Below, one piece after another: positions 1 through 9,400 of a stretch of DNA of 28,093 nt (position 1 is the stretch's first letter; each line of letters begins with the position of its first letter). This DNA comes from a virus. Location of the stretch: positions 1-28,093 of the IMG/VR virus record IMGVR_UViG_3300010151_000105. The stretch is one strand, 5' to 3'. The translations under genes and the position numbers were made by a program. The notes beneath the pieces are model-generated. The model ran no database searches. It had not been told where the DNA came from and saw nothing but the letters and a program-made list of their open reading frames with translations.

Positions 1-2
1 AA

Positions 3-119
3 TTTGTTGAAGCAGGTGATACTGTATTAATTGATCCCCGTACAGAGGCGGTTCGTTCTACTATAGAGGACTGTAATTATTTATTAATACAAGAATTCCA
101 AGTATTAGGTACATTTTAA
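3..119 (+). CDS. GroES-like co-chaperonin, 3' end (partial)
   Basis: Only the last 38 codons are in the window; the gene starts upstream. The visible part reads VEAGDTVLIDPRTEAV followed by a segment ending in YLLIQEFQVLGTF. This matches the C-terminal half of the GroES/gp31 fold: the V-x-x-GD-x-V beta strand, then the final 'Y-lI-x-E-x-x-vL' strand. GroES-type proteins cap the GroEL chamber, and phages such as T4 carry their own (gp31) to fold the major capsid protein. Placement just upstream of the packaging and head genes fits that role, but capsid folding here is inference. The mobile loop that contacts GroEL lies outside the window. The stop TAA (117-119) overlaps the next ATG by one base (TAATG), implying translational coupling. 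Confidence 0.72.
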   Translation, partial: FVEAGDTVLIDPRTEAVRSTIEDCNYLLIQEFQVLGTF

Positions 120-382
120 TGGAAGTAATTGGAACAGTAACTATTAGCTTAGGAGACTTCACTAAACTTAAAGAGGAGTATCCTAAAGTTAATATAATTC
201 GCAATAATCTACATGCAGCGTCTAAAGAAATAGAAGTATTTCTATCTTTTATATGTACACGTGAGGATATAGAACCTTATGTAATTGAATATAATAACCA
301 AGCAAAGAACTCTAAGATAAAGATTGTAGATGGAAAAGCAAAAATTGAATTTAATGAAAAAATTAACGATAACCGCAAATAA
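119..382 (+). CDS. Hypothetical phage protein, 87 aa
   Basis: I do not recognise this protein. It starts with the ATG inside the TAATG overlap with the GroES-like gene. The product is small, mixed alpha/beta in appearance and lysine/glutamate-rich, with an N-terminal strand (MEVIGTVTISLGDF) and a C-terminal beta-like segment (KIKIVDGKAKIEF). It has no signal peptide, membrane segment or cysteine motif. The next gene's likely start lies inside its last ten codons, so the two are probably co-translated. Its position among small genes between a chaperonin and the terminase suggests an accessory role, but no function can be assigned. Confidence 0.7.
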   Translation: MEVIGTVTISLGDFTKLKEEYPKVNIIRNNLHAASKEIEVFLSFICTREDIEPYVIEYNNQAKNSKIKIVDGKAKIEFNEKINDNRK

Positions 383-677
383 TACAATAAAGGCTCTTCA
401 AATCTGGAATGGCATTTTTGACTTAACTATGATGGAATTAGAGGTATTATCCTCTTTATTAGACACATCTTTAGATACAGATATTAATTTATGTAGTGCA
501 TCTAATAAAAAAAGAGTAGCTAAACTACTTAAAGTAGATGATTATAGAACATTAAATAACTATGTTAAGAGATTAAAGGATAAGGGAGCTATATTATATG
601 AGAATAAAAAGTATAGAATTAACTCTATATTAGACATTAAAACAAATAAAGTTGAAATTAATATCAGACGCAACTGA
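354..677 (+). CDS. Small winged-helix-like DNA-binding protein
   Basis: About 107 residues from the ATG at 354 (MKKLTITANN...). An in-frame ATG at 330 would add eight residues but overlap the upstream gene more, so I prefer 354. The middle reads LTMMELEVLSSLLD, then KKRVAKLLKVDDYRTLNNYVKRLKDKG, then AILYENKKYRI. That is the helix, helix, recognition helix, beta-wing order of MarR-like or replication-initiator winged-helix domains: the 'LNNYVKRLKDKG' segment is the putative recognition helix and 'AILYENKKYRI' the wing. It probably binds DNA, as a small regulator or packaging/replication helper. It overlaps the 119-382 gene by 29 bases and ends in TGA. Confidence 0.6.
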   Translation: MKKLTITANNTIKALQIWNGIFDLTMMELEVLSSLLDTSLDTDINLCSASNKKRVAKLLKVDDYRTLNNYVKRLKDKGAILYENKKYRINSILDIKTNKVEINIRRN

Positions 678-684
678 TCTATTT

Positions 685-813
685 ATGATTTTTATATATC
701 CTTATAATGAAGATATATATTTTACGATTTATCAATCTTATGATGGAACATGTGTGCGTATAGATATGCAAAATACAAAATATGAAGAAGACAGAAACAC
801 GATCTTTCCTTAA
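685..813 (+). CDS. Small ORF, 42 aa, overlapping the zinc-binding gene
   Basis: An ATG at 685 opens a 42-codon frame ending at TAA 811-813. It begins MIFIYPYNEDIYFTIYQSYD and ends in DRNTIFP. It fills an otherwise unexplained gap of about 100 bases in a region where every other base is coding, and it overlaps the next start (782) by 32 bases, an arrangement seen repeatedly nearby. The product is rich in Tyr, Ile and Phe and looks like a short beta hairpin; I recognise no family. It may be a real small gene or a chance frame. A conserved homologue in a related phage would decide. Confidence 0.4.
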   Translation: MIFIYPYNEDIYFTIYQSYDGTCVRIDMQNTKYEEDRNTIFP

Positions 814-1156
814 AATGCTTAAGACCTTTGCTGAAGAGTCTGTACAGTTTTTAAAAGAAGGGGCTCCGATATGCACAGAAGAACAATATGAAGAAAGAAT
901 GTCTTTGTGTATAGAATGTGAGCACTACAAACAAAATAGTTCATGTAATTTATGTGGGTGTCATATGCCAGTAAAAGCTAAATGGCAGACATCAAAATGT
1001 CCTGATGATCCACCTAAATGGAATAAGTTAACGATGAATGCAGATGAGAAATCTTTAAGAGCTAAATTAGAAGATAAGGAATATAAAGCAGAAATAGAAA
1101 TTTATAAAAAACACCAAGCTAGTTTAAGGAGTGTAGAGGAGCGTGCTAAAGAATAA
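782..1156 (+). CDS. Cys-rich, probable zinc-binding phage protein
   Basis: A 124-residue protein with six clustered cysteines: C43-x2-C46, C55-x2-C58-x-C60 and C73, followed by P74 and W80. The pattern (CIEC...CNLCGCHM...K..KCP...W) resembles small zinc-ribbon proteins common in phages and bacteria whose exact role is not established. The N-terminal 30 residues (FLKMLKTFAEESVQFLKEG) and the C-terminal 40 residues, rich in K and E, are predicted helices, so the metal-binding knot sits between two helical arms. It could act as a nucleic-acid or protein adaptor. It overlaps the next gene by 14 bases. Metal binding is inferred from cysteine spacing only. Confidence 0.65.
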   Translation: MKKTETRSFLKMLKTFAEESVQFLKEGAPICTEEQYEERMSLCIECEHYKQNSSCNLCGCHMPVKAKWQTSKCPDDPPKWNKLTMNADEKSLRAKLEDKEYKAEIEIYKKHQASLRSVEERAKE

Positions 1157-1382
1157 AAAAGATATAATATACTCTTTAGCTAATAAGTATGAACTTTCTA
1201 TTGATATTATTGAAAGAGTTGTAACATATCAATTTAAATTCGTTACTGATATAATGGCGAAAGGAAAATTTGAAACAATAAGATTACCATATTTTGGTAA
1301 GTTCTCAGTTAATAAGAATAGAGTTAATTATATAACTAAGTTAAAAAATGAAGCTAACAAAGGATCTATTAACAATAGTTGA
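1143..1382 (+). CDS. HU/IHF-like DNA-binding protein (GTG start)
   Basis: A 79-residue protein starting at GTG 1143, inside the end of the zinc-binding gene; no ATG occurs near the expected N-terminus. Its layout follows the HU/IHF fold: two N-terminal helices (about residues 4-40, including LANKYELSIDIIERVVTYQ), then the diagnostic strand 'IRLPYFGKFSV' at about 46-56, matching HU's 'i.GFGtF', followed by basic residues. The DNA-contacting arm is shorter than in typical 90-residue HU, so it may be a reduced form. Phages of Bacteroidota, including crAss-like ones, are known to carry IHF/HU-like proteins. Likely roles are genome bending in packaging or replication. Its stop lies 35 bases inside the following gene. 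Confidence 0.6.
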   Translation: MLKNKKDIIYSLANKYELSIDIIERVVTYQFKFVTDIMAKGKFETIRLPYFGKFSVNKNRVNYITKLKNEANKGSINNS

Positions 1383-1863
1383 TAACAAAGCTATACCATC
1401 TGCGTATGCTAAGACTGTATTAGAATTCAAAGATTTGGATGCTAGGTCTCTAGCATATGTATACTTTATGATAGATTATAGATCTCCATATGCAGTTTAT
1501 GAGTGGATTCAACGTAAAGATGAGGTAAAAAATAGTATATTTGCCAAGAAATGGAAAGAAACATCTAAGGTTAAAGCAGCTTGTGAAAAGTATGCAGAGC
1601 TAACTGAAACCTCAGCAGTTAAGTTATTAAAGGCTGCTAGAGAATCTATTATAAAACTAGAAAAATATTTTAGAGATATAGATTTAACTTTAATGGATGA
1701 TAATGGTAAACCTATATTTCATGCTAAAGATTTAATAAATAATCTAGAAAAGATGGGTAAAGTAGTTGATGGATTAAGTAGATTAGAGGATATAGTTAGA
1801 AAAGAAGAACAAGCTGCTAATAGTAATAGAGGTGGAGTAGAAGTAAATAAATATAGTATGTAA
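1348..1863 (+). CDS. Possible terminase small subunit
   Basis: A mostly helical 171-residue protein located two genes upstream of the large terminase, where small terminases usually lie. I see no decisive motif. It has a compact N-terminal helical region (residues about 1-60, DARSLAYVYFMIDYRSPYA) that could hold a DNA-binding domain, then long amphipathic helices (about 70-115 and 125-155, with NLEKMGKVVDGLSRLEDIVR) suited to oligomerisation. Small terminases form rings that recognise phage DNA and regulate the large subunit; size and helix content fit. The call rests on position and architecture, so it could be another packaging helper. Start and stop are coupled to both neighbours (35-base overlap upstream, TAATG downstream). 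Confidence 0.42.
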   Translation: MKLTKDLLTIVDNKAIPSAYAKTVLEFKDLDARSLAYVYFMIDYRSPYAVYEWIQRKDEVKNSIFAKKWKETSKVKAACEKYAELTETSAVKLLKAARESIIKLEKYFRDIDLTLMDDNGKPIFHAKDLINNLEKMGKVVDGLSRLEDIVRKEEQAANSNRGGVEVNKYSM

Positions 1864-2162
1864 TGGAAGAATGGCAAGAAAAACATAAAGAATATGAAGA
1901 AGATTTAGAACTTTACGGTACTGCAATGAATAATGCATATCATCTAATAACTAGAAAAAGAACTTTAGATGATATTTATTATGAGTTAGAGGATGGGAAT
2001 AAAATTACTTTTCCTTTACCATTTAATCCAATGGAAGAAGATGGTAGAACACCTGATATGATTGATATTCTTATAGAGTATTTTACATCAACTGAAGAAT
2101 ATGAAAAGTGCTCAGAACTAGTAAAGATTAAAGAAAAATGTCAGAAAAGTTCAAAAACATAG
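1863..2162 (+). CDS. Small acidic protein upstream of large terminase
   Basis: 99 residues, starting at the ATG of a TAATG overlap and ending 25 bases inside the large terminase gene. The protein is acidic and tyrosine-rich (N-terminus MEEWQEKHKEYEEDLELYG), with a probable long first helix, a short beta-like segment (YYELEDGNKITFPLPFNP) and a C-terminal helix (YEKCSELVKIKEK). I recognise no family. Being locked between the small-subunit candidate and the large terminase suggests a packaging-related accessory, but that is context only. Confidence 0.65.
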   Translation: MEEWQEKHKEYEEDLELYGTAMNNAYHLITRKRTLDDIYYELEDGNKITFPLPFNPMEEDGRTPDMIDILIEYFTSTEEYEKCSELVKIKEKCQKSSKT

Positions 2163-4108
2163 ATAGGATAAGGCCTGCGGCCAAATTCTTTGAAGAACAT
2201 GGTTATTATACAGATGCTTTACCTAATACTAAAAATTATTATGATTTTTGGGATGAAGAAGCTAAAAGGTGTATGTATGGATACGAAATAGATGAATTAT
2301 ATGTTACAGGATTTCATTACTTTTATTTAAATTATTGTCCTATTGATAGAGCGGTAGATGAGGTATTACCAGATGGTACAATTCAATCTAAACGTGAAAG
2401 AACCTTTCCTGCTTTTTATGATGGAGATTGGGAATACTTTCAAGAAATAGATAAAGCTAGATCAGAGAATAGGCATATGATTGTGCTTAAAGCTAGGCGT
2501 AAAGGATACTCTTATAAAGCAGGATCTATGTTAGCTCGTAATTATTTCTTTGTTAAAAATTCAAAAAACTTTGTGTTTGCAGGACAAAAAGAATATTTAA
2601 TTGGAGATGGACTTTTATCTAAAGCGTGGGAGTTTTTATCATTTATAGATGATAATACAGCATGGGCTCAACCTAGATTAAGGGACAGAGAAATGAGTAA
2701 AATGTCTGGATATAAAAAGAAAGTTAATGGTATTGAAATAGAAATGGGTATGAAATCTCAGATAATGGGGGTATCTTTAAAGGATGCTCCAGACAAAGTA
2801 AGGGGAAAGGCAGGTGAATTAGTTTTCTTTGAAGAGGCAGGATCTTTTCCAGGATTATTAAAAGCATGGGAGGTAACAATGCCTACTATGAGACAAGGGG
2901 CAAAGACATTAGGTATGATGATAGCGTTTGGTACAGGTGGTACAGAAGGTGCTGATTTTGAAGCTATGGAAGAAATATTTTATAATCCAGCTGCATATGA
3001 TTGTATGGATTATGAAAATGAATGGGATGCTGGAGCTTTAGGAACAAGATGCGGATATTTTATTCCAATACAAAAGAATTTAGATGGGTTTATAGATGGT
3101 AATGGTAACTCACAAGCGGAAGAAGCAATAGAATATGAAATAGAAATGAGGGAAAAGAAGAAAGGTGCTGCAGATGCAAAATCATTAGATCAATACATCG
3201 CAGAACACCCATTCTCCCCTCAAGAAGCTACTTTACAAATTACATCTAATTTATTTGATGTAGCATCTTTACAAGAACATTATAATAACCTGAAAGCCAA
3301 TAACTTACATACTAAAGGTACTCCAGGTAGCTTATATTATAAAAAAGAACAAGTAGAATTTAAACCTGATTATGATTTAAGACCTGTTTTAAAATTTCCA
3401 CATAGGAAAGATGATAATAATACTGGATGTGTAGTTATATATGAATCACCTTATAGAAATAAGGAAAATATTACACCGCATAATTTATATGTAATATGTC
3501 ATGACCCTTACGGACAGAATCAATCAGCTGACTCATCATCATTAGGTGCTGCATATGTATTAAAGAGGCCTAATAATTTATCACAGCCAGATGATATAAT
3601 TGTAGCATCTTATGTAGGTAGACCTGCAACTCAAGATGATTATAATCGTAATCTTTTTATGTTAGCAGATTATTATAACGCTAAGATAGGATTTGAGAAT
3701 GATCGTGGAGAGATAATAGCTTACGCAAAAAGATATAGAAAGTTGCATAAATTGCAACCAGAATTTGAAATGTTAGACAAGAAAGAATTGCAGTCTAGAC
3801 GTGTTAGAAGGACATATGGTATGCATATGACAGAAGCAAGGAAACAACAAGGTGAGATATATATAAGGGATTGGTTAAATTCATTGAGAGGAGTAGACGT
3901 AGATGGAAAAAAATTACTAAATTTGCAAAAGATCTATGACCCAGCATTAATACAAGAATTAACTAAATTCAATCATAAAGGAAACTTTGATAGAGTTATG
4001 GCGTTAATGATCGGTATGTATCATACTAGAGAATTATATAATGCTGAGGTAACAGATTTATATCAAGATAGAGCTCTTGATGAATTTTTTGATAGACAAA
4101 TATTTTAA
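2138..4108 (+). CDS. terL: Terminase large subunit (ATPase/nuclease)
   Basis: The 656-residue DNA-packaging motor, with an N-terminal ATPase and C-terminal RNase H-like nuclease. The adenine/Walker A region is at about 114-126 (MIVLKARRKGYSY). Residues 222-235 (RGKAGELVFFEEAG) hold the conserved Arg-Gly and the Walker B strand with catalytic E232/E233. The coupling motif is AFGTGGT at about 263-269. The nuclease acidic residues are likely D456 (in ICHDPYG), E520/D522 (in GFENDRG) and D618 (in GNFDRVMALM). The motor docks on the portal, translocates DNA using ATP and cuts it at head-full or specific sites. The P-loop is atypical: ARRKGYS in place of the usual RxxGKS/T. Length is normal. The start overlaps the previous gene by 25 bases, and the portal begins two bases after the stop. 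Confidence 0.93.
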   Translation: MSEKFKNIDRIRPAAKFFEEHGYYTDALPNTKNYYDFWDEEAKRCMYGYEIDELYVTGFHYFYLNYCPIDRAVDEVLPDGTIQSKRERTFPAFYDGDWEYFQEIDKARSENRHMIVLKARRKGYSYKAGSMLARNYFFVKNSKNFVFAGQKEYLIGDGLLSKAWEFLSFIDDNTAWAQPRLRDREMSKMSGYKKKVNGIEIEMGMKSQIMGVSLKDAPDKVRGKAGELVFFEEAGSFPGLLKAWEVTMPTMRQGAKTLGMMIAFGTGGTEGADFEAMEEIFYNPAAYDCMDYENEWDAGALGTRCGYFIPIQKNLDGFIDGNGNSQAEEAIEYEIEMREKKKGAADAKSLDQYIAEHPFSPQEATLQITSNLFDVASLQEHYNNLKANNLHTKGTPGSLYYKKEQVEFKPDYDLRPVLKFPHRKDDNNTGCVVIYESPYRNKENITPHNLYVICHDPYGQNQSADSSSLGAAYVLKRPNNLSQPDDIIVASYVGRPATQDDYNRNLFMLADYYNAKIGFENDRGEIIAYAKRYRKLHKLQPEFEMLDKKELQSRRVRRTYGMHMTEARKQQGEIYIRDWLNSLRGVDVDGKKLLNLQKIYDPALIQELTKFNHKGNFDRVMALMIGMYHTRELYNAEVTDLYQDRALDEFFDRQIF

Positions 4109-4110
4109 TT

Positions 4111-6444
4111 ATGGCAATAGACTTTACACAGACACATCATAGTATACCAAAACAAAAAATACCAACCTCTAAAAAAACACAGAAATGGGGAGAAGAATGT
4201 ATAGAGGCTTATATTAGTTTATCAGATATTGGTGGATTTGGTTCCCGCAGAGGCGACATTCAACAATTATATGACTTTTATAATGGTCATATATTAGAGG
4301 ATGATTATCATTACGTTTTAAAACCATATGGTAAAGCAAGACGTAACTTCCCTTCCAAGATCAGAAATTATCCTATTATCAAACCTGTCGTAGATCTATT
4401 ATTAGGAGAAAAATCTAAAAGACCTCTTAATTATACGGTAGCTGTTGCTAATGCGGATACCATTTCCCAAAAAGAAGAAATAAGAAAACAAAAAGTAATG
4501 CAAATTATGCAACAACGATTTGTTAATCAACTTAATCAAATGGGGCAACAAACAGGAAGCCCTTCACAAGAGACAGAGATGCCTCAACATGTAGTTGACA
4601 TGTTTAATGCAAGTTATGTAGATCAAAGAGCAATCATAGGACAGAATAGTATTAGTTATTTGATGTATAAAGAGAATATATATGATAAATTTCAAAAGTT
4701 ATGGTTTCACTTCTTAGTGTCAGGAGAAGCTTATAGTCATAGAGGGGTAAGAAATAAAGAACCATTTTATGATATTATTAATCCTTTGGACGTAGATTAT
4801 GATAAAGATCCAGATGTAGAGTTAATAGAAGATGGAGACTGGGCTTTAATCAGAAAAGATGCGCATGTAAGTACTATAGTAGATACATATAGAGAGAATT
4901 TAACGGATGCTCAAATTGATCAATTAGAATCTCCAGAAGTATTTGATGACGGCTCATTCTTAATACATTCTGTTAATCCATCTAATGATAGAGTAAGGGG
5001 AGGAAGGTCAAGACTTATTGAATGTGTAACAGTATACTGGAAAAGTATTTCTAGAGTAGGTTTTTTATCTTATCCTGACCCAAATACAGGTGATATAGAA
5101 ACAATAGAAGTTCCAGACGGTTATAAATTACCGTCCGCATTAAAACAACAAGGCGCAGTATTAGATTGGGGATGGATACCAGAAGTGTGGGAAGGGACAA
5201 AAATTGGAGAAAAAATATTTTGTAAAATAGGAAAGTTAAGAAATCAAAGAAGGTCTATGGATAATCCATCTGTATGTAAATTACCTGTTAATGGAATTAA
5301 ATATTCAGAGATTAATTCAGATAATATATCATTAGTTAAATTAGGACTACCATATCAGATAAATTATAATATATATAAATATAGATTAGAAGTAGCTATT
5401 GCTAAATCTAAAGATATTATTGCTCAGTTTGATATTAATATGATTCCTAAAAAATGGGATATGGATAAGTTTATGTATTATATTGATGCCACTGGTATTG
5501 CATGGGTAGATTATAATAAAGAAGGAATGCAATTGAATCCGCAACATCAAACTGTTATGGATTTATCTATTAGAACTATAGAGCAATATGTTGTTTTATT
5601 AGATTCTATATTAGGAGAGTGGGAAAGATTATCAGGAGTTAATAGACAAAGACAAGGTGCTATTGGTCAGTATGAAGGTAAAGGAACATCACAACAAGCT
5701 ATAATGCAATCATCTCATATTACTGAAGATTACTTTAGAAAAATATCTATGCTTGAAGCTAGTGATTTACAAGCTATGTTAGATTATTCAAAGATAGCAT
5801 GGGTAGATGGGAAGAAAACTTCTTTTATACAACCTGATGGTGCTGTAGAATTTTTAACTGTTGATCCAATACAACATATGGAATCAGAGTATGGTATCTT
5901 TATAACAGATGCTGGAGCAGATATTGAAAAGAAACAGAAAGTAGAAATGTTAGCACAAGCTATGATTCAGAATGGAGTGCCTGCGTCTATTGTTGCAGAA
6001 GCTATAGATAGTGATAGTTTTACAAAAATCAAAGATAAAATTGGTAAGGCTGAAGCTATGAGACAAAAATTAGAACAAGCTCAACAAGAAGCTCAAAACC
6101 AAATAGCTCAACAGCAAAATGAGATAGCACAACAAAAAATGCAATATGATTCAGATCAAAGAGAGAAAGATAGAATGACTCAAATCGAAGTGGCTATAAT
6201 TAATGCTCAAGCTAATGACCAAGAACAACAAATGAAGATTGCTTTAGAGGCTGCAGAAATACAGCGTAAACAACAAGTAGATAAAGAAAATATTAAAGTT
6301 GATAGAGAAAAAATTAAAGCAAACGTTCAAATGAATAAAGAGGACAATCAAACAGATCTAACAATAGCTAATGCTAAAAATAAAGTTGAAGATAAAAAGA
6401 TTAAGGCAATGGTAAAAGTAAAGAAAAATAATGGGTCTAAATAA
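4111..6444 (+). CDS. Portal protein
   Basis: A 777-residue protein directly after the large terminase, the usual place for the portal. The N-terminal region (about 35-110: LSDIGGFGSRRGDIQQLYDFYNG, then YPIIKPVVDLLLGEKSKRPL) matches large podophage-type portals, including those of crAss-like phages, where a conserved 'P.v..lvGe...rp' segment follows the first helices. The middle (about 180-600) holds the clip, stem and wing regions; 'RLSGVNRQRQGAIGQYEGKGTSQQA' near 505-530 is typical of portals. From about 640 to the end the chain is one long Gln/Glu/Lys-rich coiled coil, probably the barrel facing the capsid interior. Twelve copies should form the ring through which DNA enters and leaves. It overlaps the next gene by 14 bases. 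Confidence 0.85.
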   Translation: MAIDFTQTHHSIPKQKIPTSKKTQKWGEECIEAYISLSDIGGFGSRRGDIQQLYDFYNGHILEDDYHYVLKPYGKARRNFPSKIRNYPIIKPVVDLLLGEKSKRPLNYTVAVANADTISQKEEIRKQKVMQIMQQRFVNQLNQMGQQTGSPSQETEMPQHVVDMFNASYVDQRAIIGQNSISYLMYKENIYDKFQKLWFHFLVSGEAYSHRGVRNKEPFYDIINPLDVDYDKDPDVELIEDGDWALIRKDAHVSTIVDTYRENLTDAQIDQLESPEVFDDGSFLIHSVNPSNDRVRGGRSRLIECVTVYWKSISRVGFLSYPDPNTGDIETIEVPDGYKLPSALKQQGAVLDWGWIPEVWEGTKIGEKIFCKIGKLRNQRRSMDNPSVCKLPVNGIKYSEINSDNISLVKLGLPYQINYNIYKYRLEVAIAKSKDIIAQFDINMIPKKWDMDKFMYYIDATGIAWVDYNKEGMQLNPQHQTVMDLSIRTIEQYVVLLDSILGEWERLSGVNRQRQGAIGQYEGKGTSQQAIMQSSHITEDYFRKISMLEASDLQAMLDYSKIAWVDGKKTSFIQPDGAVEFLTVDPIQHMESEYGIFITDAGADIEKKQKVEMLAQAMIQNGVPASIVAEAIDSDSFTKIKDKIGKAEAMRQKLEQAQQEAQNQIAQQQNEIAQQKMQYDSDQREKDRMTQIEVAIINAQANDQEQQMKIALEAAEIQRKQQVDKENIKVDREKIKANVQMNKEDNQTDLTIANAKNKVEDKKIKAMVKVKKNNGSK

Positions 6445-9400
6445 TAGTCAGAAATCTAAAATAATACGAATTGCTAAAGCGGAAGACTATCAAGGAGATT
6501 ATACAGATCTATTTAAACAAGCGGAAAAGGATAAGATATTTGACGGGGAAGACGATATAAAAACATATAAAGAAGGTGGAGTGAGAAAATATGGAGCTGG
6601 AGGAGAAAATGATCCAAATGATCCATTTAATCCAAATGATCCAAATGATCCACCTGATCCGCAAACTGGAGATCCTAATACTTCTACTGGTGGAGGTAGT
6701 AGTGGAGGTAGTAGTGGAGGAACTTATTCTGGAGGGCAACCTGGGTGGATGCAAAATGCAGGAGATTTTATTTTGGATAATATAGGAATGCCTATATTGC
6801 AATACGGTAGTAGTAATATGTTAGGAACTGGTGATATTACTACAGCACTGGATAGATATAATGCAGCGGATGCTAAAGGAGGTATGTGGGGAGCAGGTAA
6901 ACAGTTTTTTGGAGACATAGCTAAACAACAGTTAAAAAATACAGTAACAGGAAGTCTATGGGGAGGGCCAGGAAAAGCCCTAGGTCAATGGGGATTACCT
7001 AAGTTACCTGGAGGTAAATGGCTTGCTGGTAAAATTGGTTGGAGAGATGGTGGATTTAAATATGGAGATGGAGGTGGAATAGATGAATCACAAAATAAAC
7101 CAGATGATTCTTATTTAAAAGAAGATTTTAAACCTAGTATTAAGTCTTTACTTATAAATAAAACTCCTCACACTTTTAAAGACATTTCTAATTTTCATAC
7201 ATCGACACATACTGTTGAACCTAATTCACGTGCTATTATAAGATTTTTAACGGATGAAAAATATAAACCTTTACAAGCTCCTGCAGAGTCGGCTCAATAT
7301 CAAACTAAAAATAATGGGCCTATAAAAATGAGTCATGGTGGGCTACACCCAGAGACAGATAAAAATCAATATTCTAATAATGTATTTAATAAACTTCCAT
7401 GGGATAATTGGCAAGAACATGGATTAGATGATTGGAGTCATATAGAAACTTGGGATGAGGCATATAACGCTGCAAAGAAATGGGCTGTTCATACTGATAA
7501 AAAAGATTATCAATTTACTTGGAAGGGCCAACATAAAAACGTAGATTATGCTGGTACACCAGAACAAGAGCTAAAAACATACGGTGTAAATGACGGTAAA
7601 GGAAATATTATACATAGAACTAATGAGGAAACAATAGCAGTGAATAAATATGATTGGGGTGAAGATTCTAGATACCCACCCTCTCATATAGCGTCTTATA
7701 ATATAAAAAATCCTACGCTTTTTATAGATTGGGCTTCTTTTAAAAAGAGTGGAACATCTCCAACTTTTAGTAAAACAGCAAGAGGTAACTACACACAAAA
7801 AGGAACTCAAACAATGGTTTTTAATGTTGATCAACAACAATATTTAAAAACTCATCTTAAACTTCAGAGTTTAACTGCTAAAGAATTAAAAGATCAAGGA
7901 GTTCTTGGAGGAACAATTTATAAAACTACAAAAGGTAAAAAAATTAAAGATTGGGCAGGTTTTTATGAAGCAATACAAACAGAAGATATTGAAGGTGTTG
8001 AAGCTTATAATTTCTTAACTAATAATTGCGCTGATGTTACAGCAGATGGGTTTGCTTTAGATTTAAATGGTAAAAAAGTTTGTAAAGTTTTAGGGTTAGT
8101 AGATAGTCCAACTAAAGTTTTAGATGCTATTAAATTAAAATTTCCAACAATGGATATATCTGGTAGAGATAAATCTGCATATTATTTATTATATAGGAAA
8201 TATGAAGACTTACTACATAGTAATAACTATGATGAGGTTCTACGGAATTCTTGGCGATTAGTTAATGGTAATGATAAACAAAGATCAATTGGGATTTTAC
8301 AAGAAGCTTTAAAAGGAAAAGGATATAAATTACCTAAATCTACTACAAAATTAGGAAATGTTGATCAAATATGGGGACCTGAAACTAAAAAAGCGTTAGA
8401 ACAATGGGAGAAAGATTCTGGATATTGGAATAGAACTGAGAAAATAAAAATGCATGAAGGTGGTATAGGTAATCCAGGAGATATAGGTTATATAGCTGAG
8501 CATTCACATTATAACTCAGAGGGTGAGGAGTTTGAATGGGCGGACTATTTAAATTCACAAGGAGACAGATACGTTTCTCAATCTAAAGGCCACGAGAGGA
8601 CAGAACTTATTGATAGAAGTGATTCTTATATTTCATTACAACAGTCACTTATAGCAAACGGATATGACATAGAATTAAGCGGTAGTATGAACACACAAAC
8701 AAAAGAAGCTTTACATAAGAATGGAGAAGAAAATTTAACTCATTTACCTGTATGGAATACAGATTGGAAACTAGATGAAGTTGGTTGTACTAGTGAAACA
8801 TGTGGAGCGCAAGTTACTGATATGATAATGATGTTATATGGCTATGACGGGATAATAAATTCCAGAAAAGATGCAGGAGCTGCTGATAGTTGGTTTAGGG
8901 AAGGGTACATGCTAGATAATGGAGGTCAAAGTATATGGTCTCAAAAAGCTAGAGGAACTTATGATGACGAGGGTAATATTGAATCAGGAAATATAAATTT
9001 TCCTCCTATGGAAGTGTGGAAAGATTTTATGGTAGGAGATGTCGTACATCTACAAGCTGCTGGATTTAGAGATATGGGGAACTTTAGTAAGGAAAAAAGA
9101 AAGGCGGGAGAAGCCAAAGGATATAGCACATCTTATAATACTAGTGTAGGACATTCAGGACTTATAATTGGTAGAGATTCATCAACAGGTATACCTTTAG
9201 TTATGCACGGTGTGGGTGGAGATATGTTTGTGGAAAGATTAGATAAAATAGATTGGCATGGAAGTAACGATGCGCGTGCTTACGTTAACGGTACAGAGAT
9301 AGATAGAACTCAGGAGTATGTTATACAAGGAGTAACTAGGCCTGCTGGGTTAGTAAATAATCCAAACGCTATACCTAATTATAGCGCTTTAGCTCCTTTT

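Noticed and set aside
679-876. Minus-strand 65-codon frame
   Set aside because: Lies antisense to the zinc-binding gene and the small ORF; composition is not protein-like and all other genes are on the + strand.
2100-2170. Programmed frameshift joining the small acidic protein to the large terminase
   Set aside because: No slippery sequence or pseudoknot is evident; the 25-base overlap with its own ATG is ordinary translational coupling.
6509-6918. Open frames on the minus strand and a second plus frame across the repeat region
   Set aside because: They are by-products of the DPN and GGS codon repeats in the real gene; their products are low-complexity Ile/Ser/Trp strings and lack gene-like starts.
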